DNA of 60,978 nt from Bradyrhizobium jicamae (GCF_018130215.1 NZ_JAFCKQ010000047.1:1-60978); one strand, 5' to 3'; positions 43,303-53,338 are shown, counted from the first letter of the stretch. Notes: generated from the letters alone by a model not told the origin. A program made the numbers and translations.

Positions 43303-44556
43303 ATGACGGCATTTAAATCGGATTTCCTGAATACTTTACAGGAACGCGGCTTCATCCACCAATGCTCCGACTTCGAGGGGTTGGACGCGCTGGCCGCGAA
43401 GGGCGAGGCAACCGCCTATGTCGGCTATGACTGCACCGCACCGTCGCTGCACATCGGCAACTTCCTCACCATGATGATGCTGTACTGGCTGCAGCAGAGC
43501 GGCAACAAGCCGATTACCCTGATGGGCGGCGGCACCACCATGGTCGGCGACCCCTCCGGCAAGGACGAGACGCGCGCAATGCGCACGGTCGCGGAGATCG
43601 AGGCCAACAAGGCGTCGATCCGCGGCGTGTTCGCCAAGGTGCTGCGCTATGGCGACGGCCATGCCGACGCCATCATGCTCGACAATGCCGAATGGCTGAC
43701 CAAGCTGAACTGGATCGAGATGCTGCGCGATGTCGGCCGCCACTTCTCAGTCAACCGCATGCTGACGATGGACTCGGTGCGGCTCCGGCTCGAGCGCGAG
43801 CAGGAGATGAGCTTCATCGAGTTCAACTACATGGTCTGCCAGGCCTACGACTTCACCGAGCTGTCGCGCCGCGTCGGCTGTCGGTTGCAGATGGGCGGTT
43901 CCGACCAGTGGGGCAACATCGTCAACGGCGTCGACCTCGGCCGCCGCATGGGCACGCCGCAATTGTTCGCGCTGACCACGCCGCTACTCACCACCGCTTC
44001 CGGCGACAAGATGGGCAAGACCGCGAAGGGCGCGGTGTGGCTCAACGCCGACCAGTTCTCGCCCTACGATTTCTGGCAATACTGGCGCAATGTCGAGGAC
44101 GCCGACGTCGTCAAGTTCCTCAAGCTGTTCACGGTGCTGCCGATCAGCGAGATCAACAGGCTCGCCGCACTCGGCGGCAGCGAGATCAACGAGGCCAAGA
44201 AGGTGCTCGCGACCGAAGCGACCGCCCTGCTCCATGGTCGCGATGCCGCTGTCGAGGCCGCCGAGACCGCGCGCCGCACCTTCGAGGAAGGCGCGCTGGC
44301 CGAGACGCTGCCGACGGTCGATATTCCACGCGGCGAATTTGCGGCCGGCCTCGGCGTGCTTGCGGCCTTCGTCAAGGCCGAGCTCGTCGCCTCCAACGGC
44401 GAAGCGCGCCGCCAGATCAAGGGCGGCGGACTGCGGGTCAACGACGTTGCGGTCACCGACGAGAAGATGGTTCTGACTTCGGCCAACCTCACGCCCGAAG
44501 GCGTCGTCAAGCTGTCGTTCGGCAGGAAGCGCCACGTCCTGCTCAGGCCCGCATAG
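43303..44556 (+). CDS. tyrS: Tyrosyl-tRNA synthetase
   Basis: TyrS charges tRNA-Tyr. The 417-residue class I enzyme has the HIGH-type motif in CTAPSLHIGNFLTMMM, the tyrosine pocket GGSDQWGNIVNG, the KMSKS loop as SGDKMGKTAKGAVWL, and a C-terminal S4 RNA-binding domain (GEARRQIKGGGLRVNDVAVTDE). The start is ATG 43303. It is followed after 28 nt by an MFS gene on the same strand. Confidence 0.96.
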   Translation: MTAFKSDFLNTLQERGFIHQCSDFEGLDALAAKGEATAYVGYDCTAPSLHIGNFLTMMMLYWLQQSGNKPITLMGGGTTMVGDPSGKDETRAMRTVAEIEANKASIRGVFAKVLRYGDGHADAIMLDNAEWLTKLNWIEMLRDVGRHFSVNRMLTMDSVRLRLEREQEMSFIEFNYMVCQAYDFTELSRRVGCRLQMGGSDQWGNIVNGVDLGRRMGTPQLFALTTPLLTTASGDKMGKTAKGAVWLNADQFSPYDFWQYWRNVEDADVVKFLKLFTVLPISEINRLAALGGSEINEAKKVLATEATALLHGRDAAVEAAETARRTFEEGALAETLPTVDIPRGEFAAGLGVLAAFVKAELVASNGEARRQIKGGGLRVNDVAVTDEKMVLTSANLTPEGVVKLSFGRKRHVLLRPA

Positions 44557-44584
44557 GCGCATTCGGATTTGTCGGTTGTAGGGG

Positions 44585-45859
44585 ATGCGGAAAGCGCGCT
44601 CCCTGCAGCCAATGGATCAGGATACGCCCCGCGGCGAAACCCTCGCAAAGCCGAACAAGCCAGCCCGCGTCGCGCTGGGTGTGCTTGCGCTCTGCTTCGT
44701 GCTGTCAGTGCTCGGCCGCGGGCTGAGCGACAGTTTCACTGTGTTCCTGAAGCCGATCTCGGAAGACTTTGGCTGGGACCGCGCCGAGGTCGTCTCGGTC
44801 TATTCGCTGACCTGGCTCGCCAGTGGCCTGACCGCACCGCTGGTGGGGCGCCTGTTCGACCGCTCAGGCCCCCGTGTGGTCTATACGCTGGGGCTGTCGC
44901 TGCTCGGCTGCGCTTTCCTCGTCGCCTCGCGCGCGCACGAGCTCTGGCAATTCCGGCTCAGCGTCGGCCTCTGCGTCGGTTTCGGCACGGCGCTGATCGG
45001 CAACGTCTCGAACTCGATCCTGCTCGGCCGCTGGTTCGGAACGCGGCTTCCGACCGCGATGGCGGTGATCTATTCGGCCACCGGCGCCGGCCTGGTGGTG
45101 CTGCTGCCGCTGTCGCAGGTCCTGATCGACCGTATCGGCTGGCGCGAGGCCTACGGGGTATTCGGCATCGGGGCACTCTGCCTGCTTGCACCGCTGTTAT
45201 TCCTGCCGTGGCGCGTTTTCGCGCGCGGATCGCCGCATGTCGTCAGGAAAGCGGAGCTCGGTCTGATCGACGAAGGCTGGACGCTGCTCGGCGCGATGCG
45301 CCATCACGCGTTCTGGGCGCTGTTCTCGACCTTCTTCTTTACCGCGATCGCGATGTACGCGCTGACGGCGCAGATCGTCGCGTATCTGATCGATGCCGGC
45401 TTCGCGCCGCTGCAGGCGGCAACCGCCTGGGGCTTTTCCGGCATCGCGCTATTCGTCGGCATGCTCGGCGTTTCCACACTCGACGGCATCATCGGCCGCC
45501 GTCCCAGCGTGCTGTTCAGCTACGGCGTCTCGATCGTCGGCATCATCCTGCTGTGGCTGCTGCAATGGTATCCGAACTACTGGCTGCTCACCGGCTTCGT
45601 GATCAGCTTCGGCAGCATGATCGGCTCGCGCGGCCCGCTGATCACCGCGACCGCCCTGAAGATCTTCCGCGGCGAGCGCGTCGGCACGATCTACGGCACG
45701 ATCTCGATCGGCAGCGGGCTGGGGTCGGCACTCGGCTCGTGGGGCGGCGGCCTGCTGCATGACTGGACCCACAGCTACAACCCGCTGATCGCGTTCGCGC
45801 TGGTCAACGTCGTACTCGGGATGATCCCGTTCCTGGTGGTGCCGGCGCTGCGGCGTTGA
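44585..45859 (+). CDS. MFS transporter (monocarboxylate-transporter-like)
   Basis: The 424-residue carrier has twelve predicted membrane helices, with the MFS loop motif GRLFDRSGPRVVYT after helix 2 and DRIGWREAYGVFGIGALCLL typical of the OFA/monocarboxylate-like bacterial MFS group. The middle loop (about 205-235) and the second half with GFSGIALFVGMLGVSTLDGIIGRRP support this. It sits in the inner membrane and may move small organic acids. The start is uncertain: ATG 44585 has TAGGGG directly before it, and ATG 44612 gives a shorter N-terminus. It lies 28 nt after tyrS but is probably unrelated in function. Confidence 0.88.
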   Translation: MRKARSLQPMDQDTPRGETLAKPNKPARVALGVLALCFVLSVLGRGLSDSFTVFLKPISEDFGWDRAEVVSVYSLTWLASGLTAPLVGRLFDRSGPRVVYTLGLSLLGCAFLVASRAHELWQFRLSVGLCVGFGTALIGNVSNSILLGRWFGTRLPTAMAVIYSATGAGLVVLLPLSQVLIDRIGWREAYGVFGIGALCLLAPLLFLPWRVFARGSPHVVRKAELGLIDEGWTLLGAMRHHAFWALFSTFFFTAIAMYALTAQIVAYLIDAGFAPLQAATAWGFSGIALFVGMLGVSTLDGIIGRRPSVLFSYGVSIVGIILLWLLQWYPNYWLLTGFVISFGSMIGSRGPLITATALKIFRGERVGTIYGTISIGSGLGSALGSWGGGLLHDWTHSYNPLIAFALVNVVLGMIPFLVVPALRR

Positions 45860-45915
45860 CGGCCGGTCTATCGGTCGCGCGCCAGCCAGACCGTGCGACC
45901 GCCTCCGCGCCCTGG

Positions 45916-48900
45916 CTAGTTGTTGGTCGGCGGCAGATCGGTCGGGTTGTACTGATTGAACTCGAAGATCTTCCGCGTCAGGCCCGGCGCCAGCGCCGAG
46001 ATCGGGTTGACGCGCAGCACCGGCGCGTTCGGCGTTCCCACGACCTCATAGGTGACGCCAATCAGGCCTTCGTTGCTTCCTGCGCCGAGGAAGATCCCGA
46101 AGAACGGGATCTGACCGAACATGTTGTTCAGCCCGTACATCGGAATGAAGGTGCCGTTCATGCGCACCTGATTGCCGACATAGTCGATGCTCCCCTCGAT
46201 GGTGGCGCCGATGGTCGGCCCCTTGACCACGCCCTTTCGGATCGAGAGCTGGCCGCTCTGGCGCGTGAACTCGGCGCCCAGCGCCGAGAAGCCGATGCCG
46301 TTCTGCGTGGAGACCGGCCCGCCGGCGACGGCGCGATCGAGCTGGGCTTCTCCCTTCACCGCGAAGTCGCGGATATTGATGAACCCTTCCTTGGCACCCT
46401 GATCGGGCGTCGGCGGATCCATTGCCAGCGTCAGCTGGCCGCCGACCACCTTCGAATAGGTGTCGATGAAGCGCAGGAACGCGCCGGCATCGGCGGTTTG
46501 CAGATAGATCATCTCGCGTCCCTGCTGCCGGCCGCGCATGTCGGCGGTCACGGGCGTGTCGCGCCCGACCTTGCCGCTCAGCGAAAACGTCCTCAGGAAG
46601 CCGTTGCGGCGCGACATCTTGGCATCGACGCTGCGCACCGCCTCGCCGTTGAAGCCGGCGACTGCACCGAGCTTCAGGTCGACGTCGACGTCGATCATCT
46701 TGGTTTTGCTCTTTGGATCGGTATCGCGGCCGGAGATCGCTGATTTCAGGAAGCCGCGGCCATCGAACACGTCGCCGCGCATCGTCACCTTGATCACGCC
46801 GTCGGGCCCGCGATCGGCCCTGAGCGAGGTCTTGTCGCCTTCCGAGGGTGCGTAGGTCGGGAAGTTCGCGTTCAGGAGCTCGCCGTTCTGGTCGACCTCG
46901 AGCGCGCCCTTGATCGATACGCCGCCGCCCTCGATCACGATATCCTCGAACCGGGTCGACTGCGGTTTCGGCACCACGTTGAAAGTCGCCTTGCCCGTCT
47001 TGCCGGAGGCCTTGACCCAGCCTGGCAGAATGTTGTCGAGCTTGAGCTGGGTCAGATCGGCCTCGATGCCCAACTTGGTGCCATTGTCGCCGCTGCCGAG
47101 CTTGCCGGTCAGCTTGATCGGCATCGCCCCCGAGACCGCAGGTCCGAGATCGAGCCCGAGTCGCGCGCGGCTCGCATCATCCAGCGTGGCCTGCAGCTTG
47201 ACGTCGGCATCGCCCTCGGCCGGCTTGCGATAGTCGAGCGAGGCCGCCTGCCCGTTGATCTTGACGTCGCCCTTGACCTGGTAGCCGGCATTGCTGGCGA
47301 CCACCTTCAGCGCGTTGGCCTCGAGCTTCTGGTTCATCACCAGCTTGTCGACGGCGACGCCGGAGATGTCGGCGGCGACGGAATAGGTCGTGTCGGCTTT
47401 GGTCAGCTCGCCTTTCACGGGCATCGCGAGATTGATCGTCGCCGTGACGTTGCCCTTGCTGGCGTTGGGATCGATCGGCGGCCCGGAGAGATCGCTGAGG
47501 CGGTCCGAGGCGAGGATTTCGGCCGCCGCCGGCACCGGGCAGTCGACCCGGAACCTGGCCTTCGACGGTGACGGCTTCGGCGCCATGTCGGGCACCTCGA
47601 AGGTGAAGTCGGACAGCGTGATCTTGCGGCCCGCCGGCGTGTCGGCGATGCCCTGGCCGATTGTCACGGTCGCGGTGCGGCCGGTCACCTTGGCCTTCAG
47701 ATCGGCATCGTGCACCGGCGGCATCCCGTCGACCGGCCGGACCGTGACGCCGGATGCGACGATGTTGACCGACAGACCGTCGTCCGGGATCGGCGGCCCC
47801 TTGCGCGACAGATTGTGCACCGGCGAGTTGACGCCGACATCGATGCGCTGGAGCGTGCCGCGGTCGATCCGCTCGATCACCCATTCACGCACCTCGGGCA
47901 CGATGATTGTCGGCCACATCCGCTTGAGGGCCGACGCCGACATCGGCGTGCCGGCAAAGCCGAGTTGCAGCCGCGGCTCGCCGGAATAGTCGATGCTGCC
48001 GGTGCCGGCGACGCCGATCTCTCCGTTGGAGATGTCGGCCTGGGTCAGCATCACCTTCTTCTTGTCGGTGTCGAAGCGGAAGGCCACGTTGATGCGGTTG
48101 AAGATCAGCGGCGGCTCGTTGTCGATGCCCGCAAGTACGATGGTGCCGCCGGAGAGTCCCGCCTGCCAGTCGGTGACGTTGTCGTTCGGCGGCTCGAGAT
48201 GGCCGAGCAGCGTTATGCGGTTGGCGCCGGAGATGACCTTGATCGGCGCGAGCAGCACACGGCGCCCGGCGTCCCATTCGACGCTCATCTCCGCTGAATC
48301 GATCGCCATCGGATAGCTCGGCGTATCGGTATCGATGATGTTGCCGGCACCGGCGATGATCTTGCCGTTGAAATAGGTCGGCAGGCCGTCCCGGCCGAGT
48401 TCGCCCCGGAGTTCGCCCGACAGCGGCAGGTCGGCGGTGTAGGTGAGGTCCTTGGCCCGCAGCGCCAGCAGGAGATTGGCCGCGGACACCTTGTCGGCCT
48501 TGACGTCGACCGAGCGCACGCCATTGACCTGCGGCCCGACCACCATGCGGACCGACCAGGGTTTTGCGCCCTCCTGACCGAAGTTGAGCGCCACGCCGCC
48601 GTCGCTCGGCCGCCGCAGGCTCAGGCTGATATTCTCAAAGGTCCATTTGTTGCCGCGCTGCTGGTCGTCGACGACGAGGTTGCCGTTCTTGAGGCCGATC
48701 TCGTTGAGGTTCTGGCCGTCGAGCCCGGTCATGCTGAGGCTGTCGAGCCAATCGAGGCCCGCGAGCACGCCGCTCTGCGCGGATTCGGGTGGCGCCTGGG
48801 AGGTGTCGGACGGCGCCGGGGGCGGAGCAGCCGGGGCCGGATGCGGGAATGTCGGCGCCATCCCGGCGTCCTTCTTCGAGGCGACGCCGGTGGCGAGCGG

Positions 48901-49596
48901 CTTTGCGGTGTCGCCGGCGGAGACCGTCACATAGCCATCCGGCGTGATGCGCACCGACAGTTCCGCATCGACGAGGTTGAGGCTCTCCGCACGCAACTGG
49001 CCCATCAGCAGCGCCGTCCCGGACAGCCGCACCTCGGCTTTCGGCGCGCTGGCGACGATCGCGTGGTCACGGTCGCGGACGATGATGTCGCGGATGCGCA
49101 CCGCGATCCTGATGCGGCCGGCGCGCTCGATCTGGGTTCCGCCGACCTCGACGGTGTTGCCGTGACCGATGTTCTCCTCGATCGCGGCGGCAAGCCAGGG
49201 GGTCGCCATGTCGAGATTGATGGGACCGGCACCGAGCCGCCACCACAGCGCGCCGAAGCAGGTCGCGAAGATCACCACGAGCACCGAGAGCACGAGCCCG
49301 ATGCGCCGCACCCAGCGCTCGCCGTTCAGCCAGCGCCGCATGCCGGAACAGAAGTCGCTGAAGCGATGCAGGTTGGTATTGGAGCGCGCCAGCAGTTGGC
49401 GCGCCTGGTGGCCCGTCGCTTCGTCCTGTTCGTCCCAAGCGACTTCGTCTTCCCATTGCGAGAAGTCGGCCTCGGCGCGCGGATGTTGGCCCTGCGGCGT
49501 CGTATTCCTTGCCATTGCCTCTCGGTGCTGGCGGTGACGTTGATCGCCGCCATCGGGGCGCCCGTCGAACGGTATCGAGCGCTCCTGTGCCGGCAT
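45916..49596 (-). CDS. AsmA-like/DUF3971 giant envelope protein
   Basis: The 1226-residue protein has a disordered charged N-terminus of about 90 residues, one membrane helix (RIGLVLSVLVVIFATCFGALWW), and a very long beta-rich periplasmic part. The C-terminal AsmA-like signature is clear: GTFIPMYGLNNMFGQIPFFG, then EGLIGVTYEVVGTPNAPVLRVNPISALAPGLTRKIFEF. Proteins of this type (YhdP, TamB, AsmA) are thought to bridge the periplasm and carry phospholipids to the outer membrane. A Pro/Ala-rich linker lies near 245-265. ATG 49596 follows GAGGACACGCCGCG; ATG 49515 is an alternative and the frame opens to 49740. The gene is monocistronic. Confidence 0.85.
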   Translation of the reverse strand: MPAQERSIPFDGRPDGGDQRHRQHREAMARNTTPQGQHPRAEADFSQWEDEVAWDEQDEATGHQARQLLARSNTNLHRFSDFCSGMRRWLNGERWVRRIGLVLSVLVVIFATCFGALWWRLGAGPINLDMATPWLAAAIEENIGHGNTVEVGGTQIERAGRIRIAVRIRDIIVRDRDHAIVASAPKAEVRLSGTALLMGQLRAESLNLVDAELSVRITPDGYVTVSAGDTAKPLATGVASKKDAGMAPTFPHPAPAAPPPAPSDTSQAPPESAQSGVLAGLDWLDSLSMTGLDGQNLNEIGLKNGNLVVDDQQRGNKWTFENISLSLRRPSDGGVALNFGQEGAKPWSVRMVVGPQVNGVRSVDVKADKVSAANLLLALRAKDLTYTADLPLSGELRGELGRDGLPTYFNGKIIAGAGNIIDTDTPSYPMAIDSAEMSVEWDAGRRVLLAPIKVISGANRITLLGHLEPPNDNVTDWQAGLSGGTIVLAGIDNEPPLIFNRINVAFRFDTDKKKVMLTQADISNGEIGVAGTGSIDYSGEPRLQLGFAGTPMSASALKRMWPTIIVPEVREWVIERIDRGTLQRIDVGVNSPVHNLSRKGPPIPDDGLSVNIVASGVTVRPVDGMPPVHDADLKAKVTGRTATVTIGQGIADTPAGRKITLSDFTFEVPDMAPKPSPSKARFRVDCPVPAAAEILASDRLSDLSGPPIDPNASKGNVTATINLAMPVKGELTKADTTYSVAADISGVAVDKLVMNQKLEANALKVVASNAGYQVKGDVKINGQAASLDYRKPAEGDADVKLQATLDDASRARLGLDLGPAVSGAMPIKLTGKLGSGDNGTKLGIEADLTQLKLDNILPGWVKASGKTGKATFNVVPKPQSTRFEDIVIEGGGVSIKGALEVDQNGELLNANFPTYAPSEGDKTSLRADRGPDGVIKVTMRGDVFDGRGFLKSAISGRDTDPKSKTKMIDVDVDLKLGAVAGFNGEAVRSVDAKMSRRNGFLRTFSLSGKVGRDTPVTADMRGRQQGREMIYLQTADAGAFLRFIDTYSKVVGGQLTLAMDPPTPDQGAKEGFINIRDFAVKGEAQLDRAVAGGPVSTQNGIGFSALGAEFTRQSGQLSIRKGVVKGPTIGATIEGSIDYVGNQVRMNGTFIPMYGLNNMFGQIPFFGIFLGAGSNEGLIGVTYEVVGTPNAPVLRVNPISALAPGLTRKIFEFNQYNPTDLPPTNN

Positions 49597-49836
49597 CGCG
49601 GCGTGTCCTCGGTTAATAGTGTTACTCGCTGACGGACCAAAGAACGGACGCAAGAACGAACGAAAGCAACCGATCGAAAGCCAATTCAATGAGCGGACGG
49701 ATGACGCGTCGAATTCCTTGTAACCATACTCCGAGGCCATCAGACTTGCCCAGCGACGGACGCGAATCCGGTCGCCTGGGATGAGACCCGCAATACTCTA
49801 CTGGTTGAGCCGCGGAAAGCGACGAAAGGAAGGCGT

Positions 49837-50562
49837 ATGTCCAAGAAAACGCGCAAGAAATCCTCCAACACAACCGGAAAGCGGGCGGCAACAAAGGTTG
49901 CGCGCGGCGCAGGCACCGGCACGGGGAGGTCCGCGGCGAAAACCCGCACGGCGGTTGCCAGGACATCGACCAGGAAATCGACCAGGAAATCGACGACATC
50001 GGGCAAGACCGCCGGGACCGTTCAAGGCAAAGCCTCGCACAAGGCTGCATCGAAACCGTTAAAGCCCAAGCCCGCGGCAACAGCGAAATCGGACGGCGCC
50101 GTCCTTGCCGAGGGCACGGCGGCGCCCGCCTTCAATCTGCCGCGCGACGGCGGTGGCAGCGTCTCGCTGCAGGATTTCGCCGGCAAGAAGCTCGTGCTGT
50201 TCTTCTATCCCCGCGCCGACACGCCGGGCTGCACCAGGGAGGCGATCGATTTCACGCGGCTGAACAAGGCCTTCGCGGACGAAGGTACCATGGTGCTCGG
50301 GATTTCCGCCGACACGGTCAAGGCCCAGGAGTCATTTCGAAACAAACACCAATTGTCGGTGCCGCTCGTCTCCGACGAGACCCATCAGATGCTCGAGGCC
50401 TATGGTGCCTGGGGCGAAAAATCCATGTATGGCCGGACCTTCATGGGAATCATTCGCACAACGGTTCTGGTCGATTCCGGTGGAGAAGTCGCCCGCGTCT
50501 GGCGCCACGTGAAGGTCGACGGCCATGCCGACGAGGTGCTCGCGGCGGCCCGGTCGATCTAA
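49837..50562 (+). CDS. bcp: Peroxiredoxin (Bcp/PrxQ type) with histone-like basic tail
   Basis: The C-terminal 150 residues are a Bcp/PrxQ thiol peroxidase: PAFNLPRDGGGSVSLQDFAGKKLVLFFYPRADTPGCTREA, with peroxidatic Cys in PGCT, SADTVKAQESFRNKH and a final VWRHVKVDGHADEVL. There is no second Cys, so it works as a 1-Cys enzyme. The first 85 residues are almost only Lys, Arg, Ala, Ser, Thr and Gly, resembling histone H1 or AlgP tails, with a repeated STRKSTRKST piece. Such a tail could hold the enzyme on DNA. Start ATG 49837 follows GAAAGGAAGG. The gene is between divergent asmA-like and the M23 gene. Confidence 0.9.
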   Translation: MSKKTRKKSSNTTGKRAATKVARGAGTGTGRSAAKTRTAVARTSTRKSTRKSTTSGKTAGTVQGKASHKAASKPLKPKPAATAKSDGAVLAEGTAAPAFNLPRDGGGSVSLQDFAGKKLVLFFYPRADTPGCTREAIDFTRLNKAFADEGTMVLGISADTVKAQESFRNKHQLSVPLVSDETHQMLEAYGAWGEKSMYGRTFMGIIRTTVLVDSGGEVARVWRHVKVDGHADEVLAAARSI

Positions 50563-50661
50563 TCGCGAGAGCCCCGTTTCCTGAAAATTAACCATAGGAA
50601 GGTCAAATCGCCCCCGCAGATTAGCCGTACGGAGTTTGGTCCGCCGGCCGCGGGAGTTCCG

Positions 50662-52020
50662 ATGTCGAGCCGGTCCGGTCATCATCTCGAATACGCAAAA
50701 CACCATCATCCCCAGGACCATGGCCGCGCACCGGTGCGGCGCCCGGCAGCCCCGCCAGCGGCTCCGGCTGCTACCGCCTCCGGCGCCGGCTACACTATCC
50801 TTCATGCCGGCAAGCAGGTCCGGTTCGGGCCGGTCGTGTTCTGGATCGCGGTCGGGACCGTGGTCCTGCTCGGCATGTGGTCGGCGGCGACTGCGACCTA
50901 TTTCGCCTTCCGCGATGACGTCCTGACCCGGCTGATCGCGCGCCAGGCCGAGATGCAATACGCCTACGAGGACCGCATCGCGGAGCTGCGCGCCAAGGTC
51001 GACCGCACCACCAGCCGCCAGCTGCTGGATCAGGAGCAGTTCGACCAGAAGCTCGACCAGATCATGCGCCGTCAGTCGACGCTGGAATCGCGCTCGACTG
51101 CGCTCGGCGCGATGCCCGATCTCGGCGCGACCGGTTCGATCAAGCCGCAGGGCCGTGCAGAAGCGACACCCTCCTCCGGCACGCCGAAGCCATCGCCGAT
51201 CAGCGACACCGTGATCTTTGTCGCTCCGCCGGATCGTGAGGCCCGTCTGGAGTCGCGCGCGCCGCTGATCGCCAAGACGCAACCGAGCCAGTTCGCCAAG
51301 GCCCAGGGCGTCGATTCTGCCCTCGTCCACCTGCAGACCTCGCTCGATCAGGTCGAGCGGCGCCAACTGGCCGCGCTCTCGACGGCCGAAGAAAGCATCG
51401 ATTCACGGGTGCGCCGGATGCGCGGCGTGATCAGCGATCTCGGCCTCGACATGGCGCAGCTCGAGGCGGCAACGCCCCGTTCCGGCATGGGCGGCCCGTA
51501 CGTCCCGGTCAAGCTGGCCTCAGACGCCGGCCCGTTCGAACGCCAGCTCTATCGGATCAACATCAACCGCGCGCAGATGCAGCGGCTGAACCAGACCCTG
51601 GCGCTGGTGCCTTACCGCAAGCCTGTTGTCGGCGAGGTCGAGTTCACCAGCGGCTTCGGCGTCCGCACCGATCCGTTCCTGGGACGTCCGGCCATGCATA
51701 CCGGCCTCGACTTCCGCGCCCAGACCGGCGATCCGGTGCGCGTCACCGCCAACGGCAAGGTGGTGTCGGCCGGCTGGGCCGGAGGATATGGCCGCATGGT
51801 CGAGGTCGATCACGGCAACGGCCTGTCGACCCGCTACGGCCATCTCTCCGAGATCAACGTCAAGGTCGGCGAATACGTGAAGATCGGCCAGGTCATCGGC
51901 GAAGTCGGCTCGACCGGCCGATCCACCGGCCCGCACCTGCATTATGAGACGCGCATCGACGGCGAAGCGGTCGATCCGCAGAAATTCCTGCGCGCCGGCG
52001 TCCGCCTCAGCGCGGGCTGA
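50662..52020 (+). CDS. M23 family metallopeptidase (LytM)
   Basis: The 452-residue protein has one N-terminal membrane helix (FGPVVFWIAVGTVVLLGMWSAATATYFAF), a coiled-coil periplasmic stretch (about 85-135 and 220-260), and a LytM domain at about 330-445. The zinc site is complete: HTGLDF with His and Asp, and HLHY with the last His; GHLSEINVKVGEYVKIGQVIGEVGSTGRSTGPHLH is a strong family match. It probably cleaves or helps cleave peptidoglycan cross-bridges during growth or division. The N-terminus is rich in His and Pro. Start ATG 50662. Confidence 0.92.
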   Translation: MSSRSGHHLEYAKHHHPQDHGRAPVRRPAAPPAAPAATASGAGYTILHAGKQVRFGPVVFWIAVGTVVLLGMWSAATATYFAFRDDVLTRLIARQAEMQYAYEDRIAELRAKVDRTTSRQLLDQEQFDQKLDQIMRRQSTLESRSTALGAMPDLGATGSIKPQGRAEATPSSGTPKPSPISDTVIFVAPPDREARLESRAPLIAKTQPSQFAKAQGVDSALVHLQTSLDQVERRQLAALSTAEESIDSRVRRMRGVISDLGLDMAQLEAATPRSGMGGPYVPVKLASDAGPFERQLYRININRAQMQRLNQTLALVPYRKPVVGEVEFTSGFGVRTDPFLGRPAMHTGLDFRAQTGDPVRVTANGKVVSAGWAGGYGRMVEVDHGNGLSTRYGHLSEINVKVGEYVKIGQVIGEVGSTGRSTGPHLHYETRIDGEAVDPQKFLRAGVRLSAG

Positions 52021-52090
52021 GAACAGTCTCCTGATCACTTGAACGCCGGCGCAAGCGATCCTGCTTGCACCGTTCGCCATGGACGGACGA

Positions 52091-53338
52091 TCAGCGTCGT
52101 CCGCCGCCGCCCATGCCACCGGGCGGACCGCCGCCGAAGCCGCCGCCGGGACCGAACGGACCACCGCCGCCGGGCGGGCCGAAGCCGCCCGGACCCGACG
52201 GGCCCATGTTGCCGGGATCAGGCGCAGGTCCGGGCCCGGGCCCGGGCGAAGGTCCGCTCCCCGGGCCGCCGCCTGCCGGTCCCCCCGATGGGCCGGATGG
52301 CGCACCGCGAAGACCGCCGCCCGGCACTCCGCCGCCACCATGTCCCGGCGTCACGCCGGGCTGATGCGCCGGCGCAGCGGGCCCGCGCACCGACGAGCCC
52401 GGGAATTTGTTGACCGACTGCACCGATTCAACCCGCAGGCTGCGTATGCCTTCGAGCGTGGCGTTGACGACCACGCGCGTATCGGCCGCCGGCGCAAAGC
52501 GCGAATTGTCTCGCGCCACAAATCCGGAGCCGAGCTGCAGCTCGCTGCCGACCCGCCGCACATAGGCCTCGATCAGGACGCGGTTGGCACCGGCGAGATC
52601 GGAGAAGTCATCGGCGCGGCTGCGCGCCACCTGCATCACGCCCTGCGTGACATGACCGTCGGCCTGCACGCGCTGTCCCGCGAGTGCAGTGTCGACGCCT
52701 GCCAGCCTGAGATCGCCGATACGCAAGGTTCCGCTGCGGTCGCGCTCCAGCGGACCTGTGACGCGCGTCGTGGTGTCGTGGCGTTCCTGCACGAGGCTCG
52801 CGACGATGACGCCGTCGGTGCGGCGCAGCCCGAACACCGCGACATGCGTCCCCGGCTTCAACCAGCTTTCCTGGCCCGACCACGCGACCTTCTGGCCGAG
52901 CACCGAAAGCTCGCCGGATCTGGCATGCTCGATCGGCCCGATCACCTCGCTGACCGCCTCGATCCGCCTGGTCGACAGCACACCATTGGCGCCGCGCTGC
53001 GCGACGACGCGCGCGACCTGCCCGATCCTGAGCGCCTTCGCCGTCGTCGCCTCTCCATCGATCCGCACCGGCACGTCGGCCGCATAGGCGATCCGCTCGC
53101 CGTTGACGTAGATGCTGCCGAAGCGCTGGATCACGCCGACGATGCCGGTGCCACCGATGCCCTGGTCGGATCCGCTGATCCCGGTGCCGCCGATGCCATG
53201 GTCGGATCCAGTGATCCCGGTGCCGCCAATCCCCTGGTCGTTGCCGCGCTTCTTCACCTGCGCGCCGGCAAGCGAGGTGCCGGCCAGCCAGAAGCCAAAC
53301 AGCAGGGCCCGCCGCGATATGACCGGCGGTGGCTTCAC
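52091..53338 (-). CDS. DUF5666 protein with GIGGTGI repeats and Gly/Pro tail
   Basis: The 415-residue protein starts MKPPPVISRRALLFGFWLAGTSLAGA, a Tat- or Sec-like signal, and is probably exported. A 12-residue repeat G-I-G-G-T-G-I-x-G-S-D-x occurs almost three times at about 35-68. Several DUF5666-type beta modules follow (IYVNGERIAYAADVPVRIDG; LRIGDLRLAGVDTALAGQRVQADG). The last 95 residues are Gly/Pro-rich low complexity. The start is GTG 53338, overlapping the DUF6502 stop by four bases. The function is unknown; the pairing with DUF6502 recurs in proteobacteria as far as I recall. Confidence 0.8.
   Translation of the reverse strand: MKPPPVISRRALLFGFWLAGTSLAGAQVKKRGNDQGIGGTGITGSDHGIGGTGISGSDQGIGGTGIVGVIQRFGSIYVNGERIAYAADVPVRIDGEATTAKALRIGQVARVVAQRGANGVLSTRRIEAVSEVIGPIEHARSGELSVLGQKVAWSGQESWLKPGTHVAVFGLRRTDGVIVASLVQERHDTTTRVTGPLERDRSGTLRIGDLRLAGVDTALAGQRVQADGHVTQGVMQVARSRADDFSDLAGANRVLIEAYVRRVGSELQLGSGFVARDNSRFAPAADTRVVVNATLEGIRSLRVESVQSVNKFPGSSVRGPAAPAHQPGVTPGHGGGGVPGGGLRGAPSGPSGGPAGGGPGSGPSPGPGPGPAPDPGNMGPSGPGGFGPPGGGGPFGPGGGFGGGPPGGMGGGGRR
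53141..53240. repeat. 36-bp coding tandem repeat
   Basis: CCGGTGCC anchors recur at 53145, 53181 and 53217, exactly 36 bp apart, with nearly identical flanks, giving about 2.8 units. Each unit encodes 12 residues of the GIGGTGI repeat in the DUF5666 protein. Copy number may vary between strains. Confidence 0.9.
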
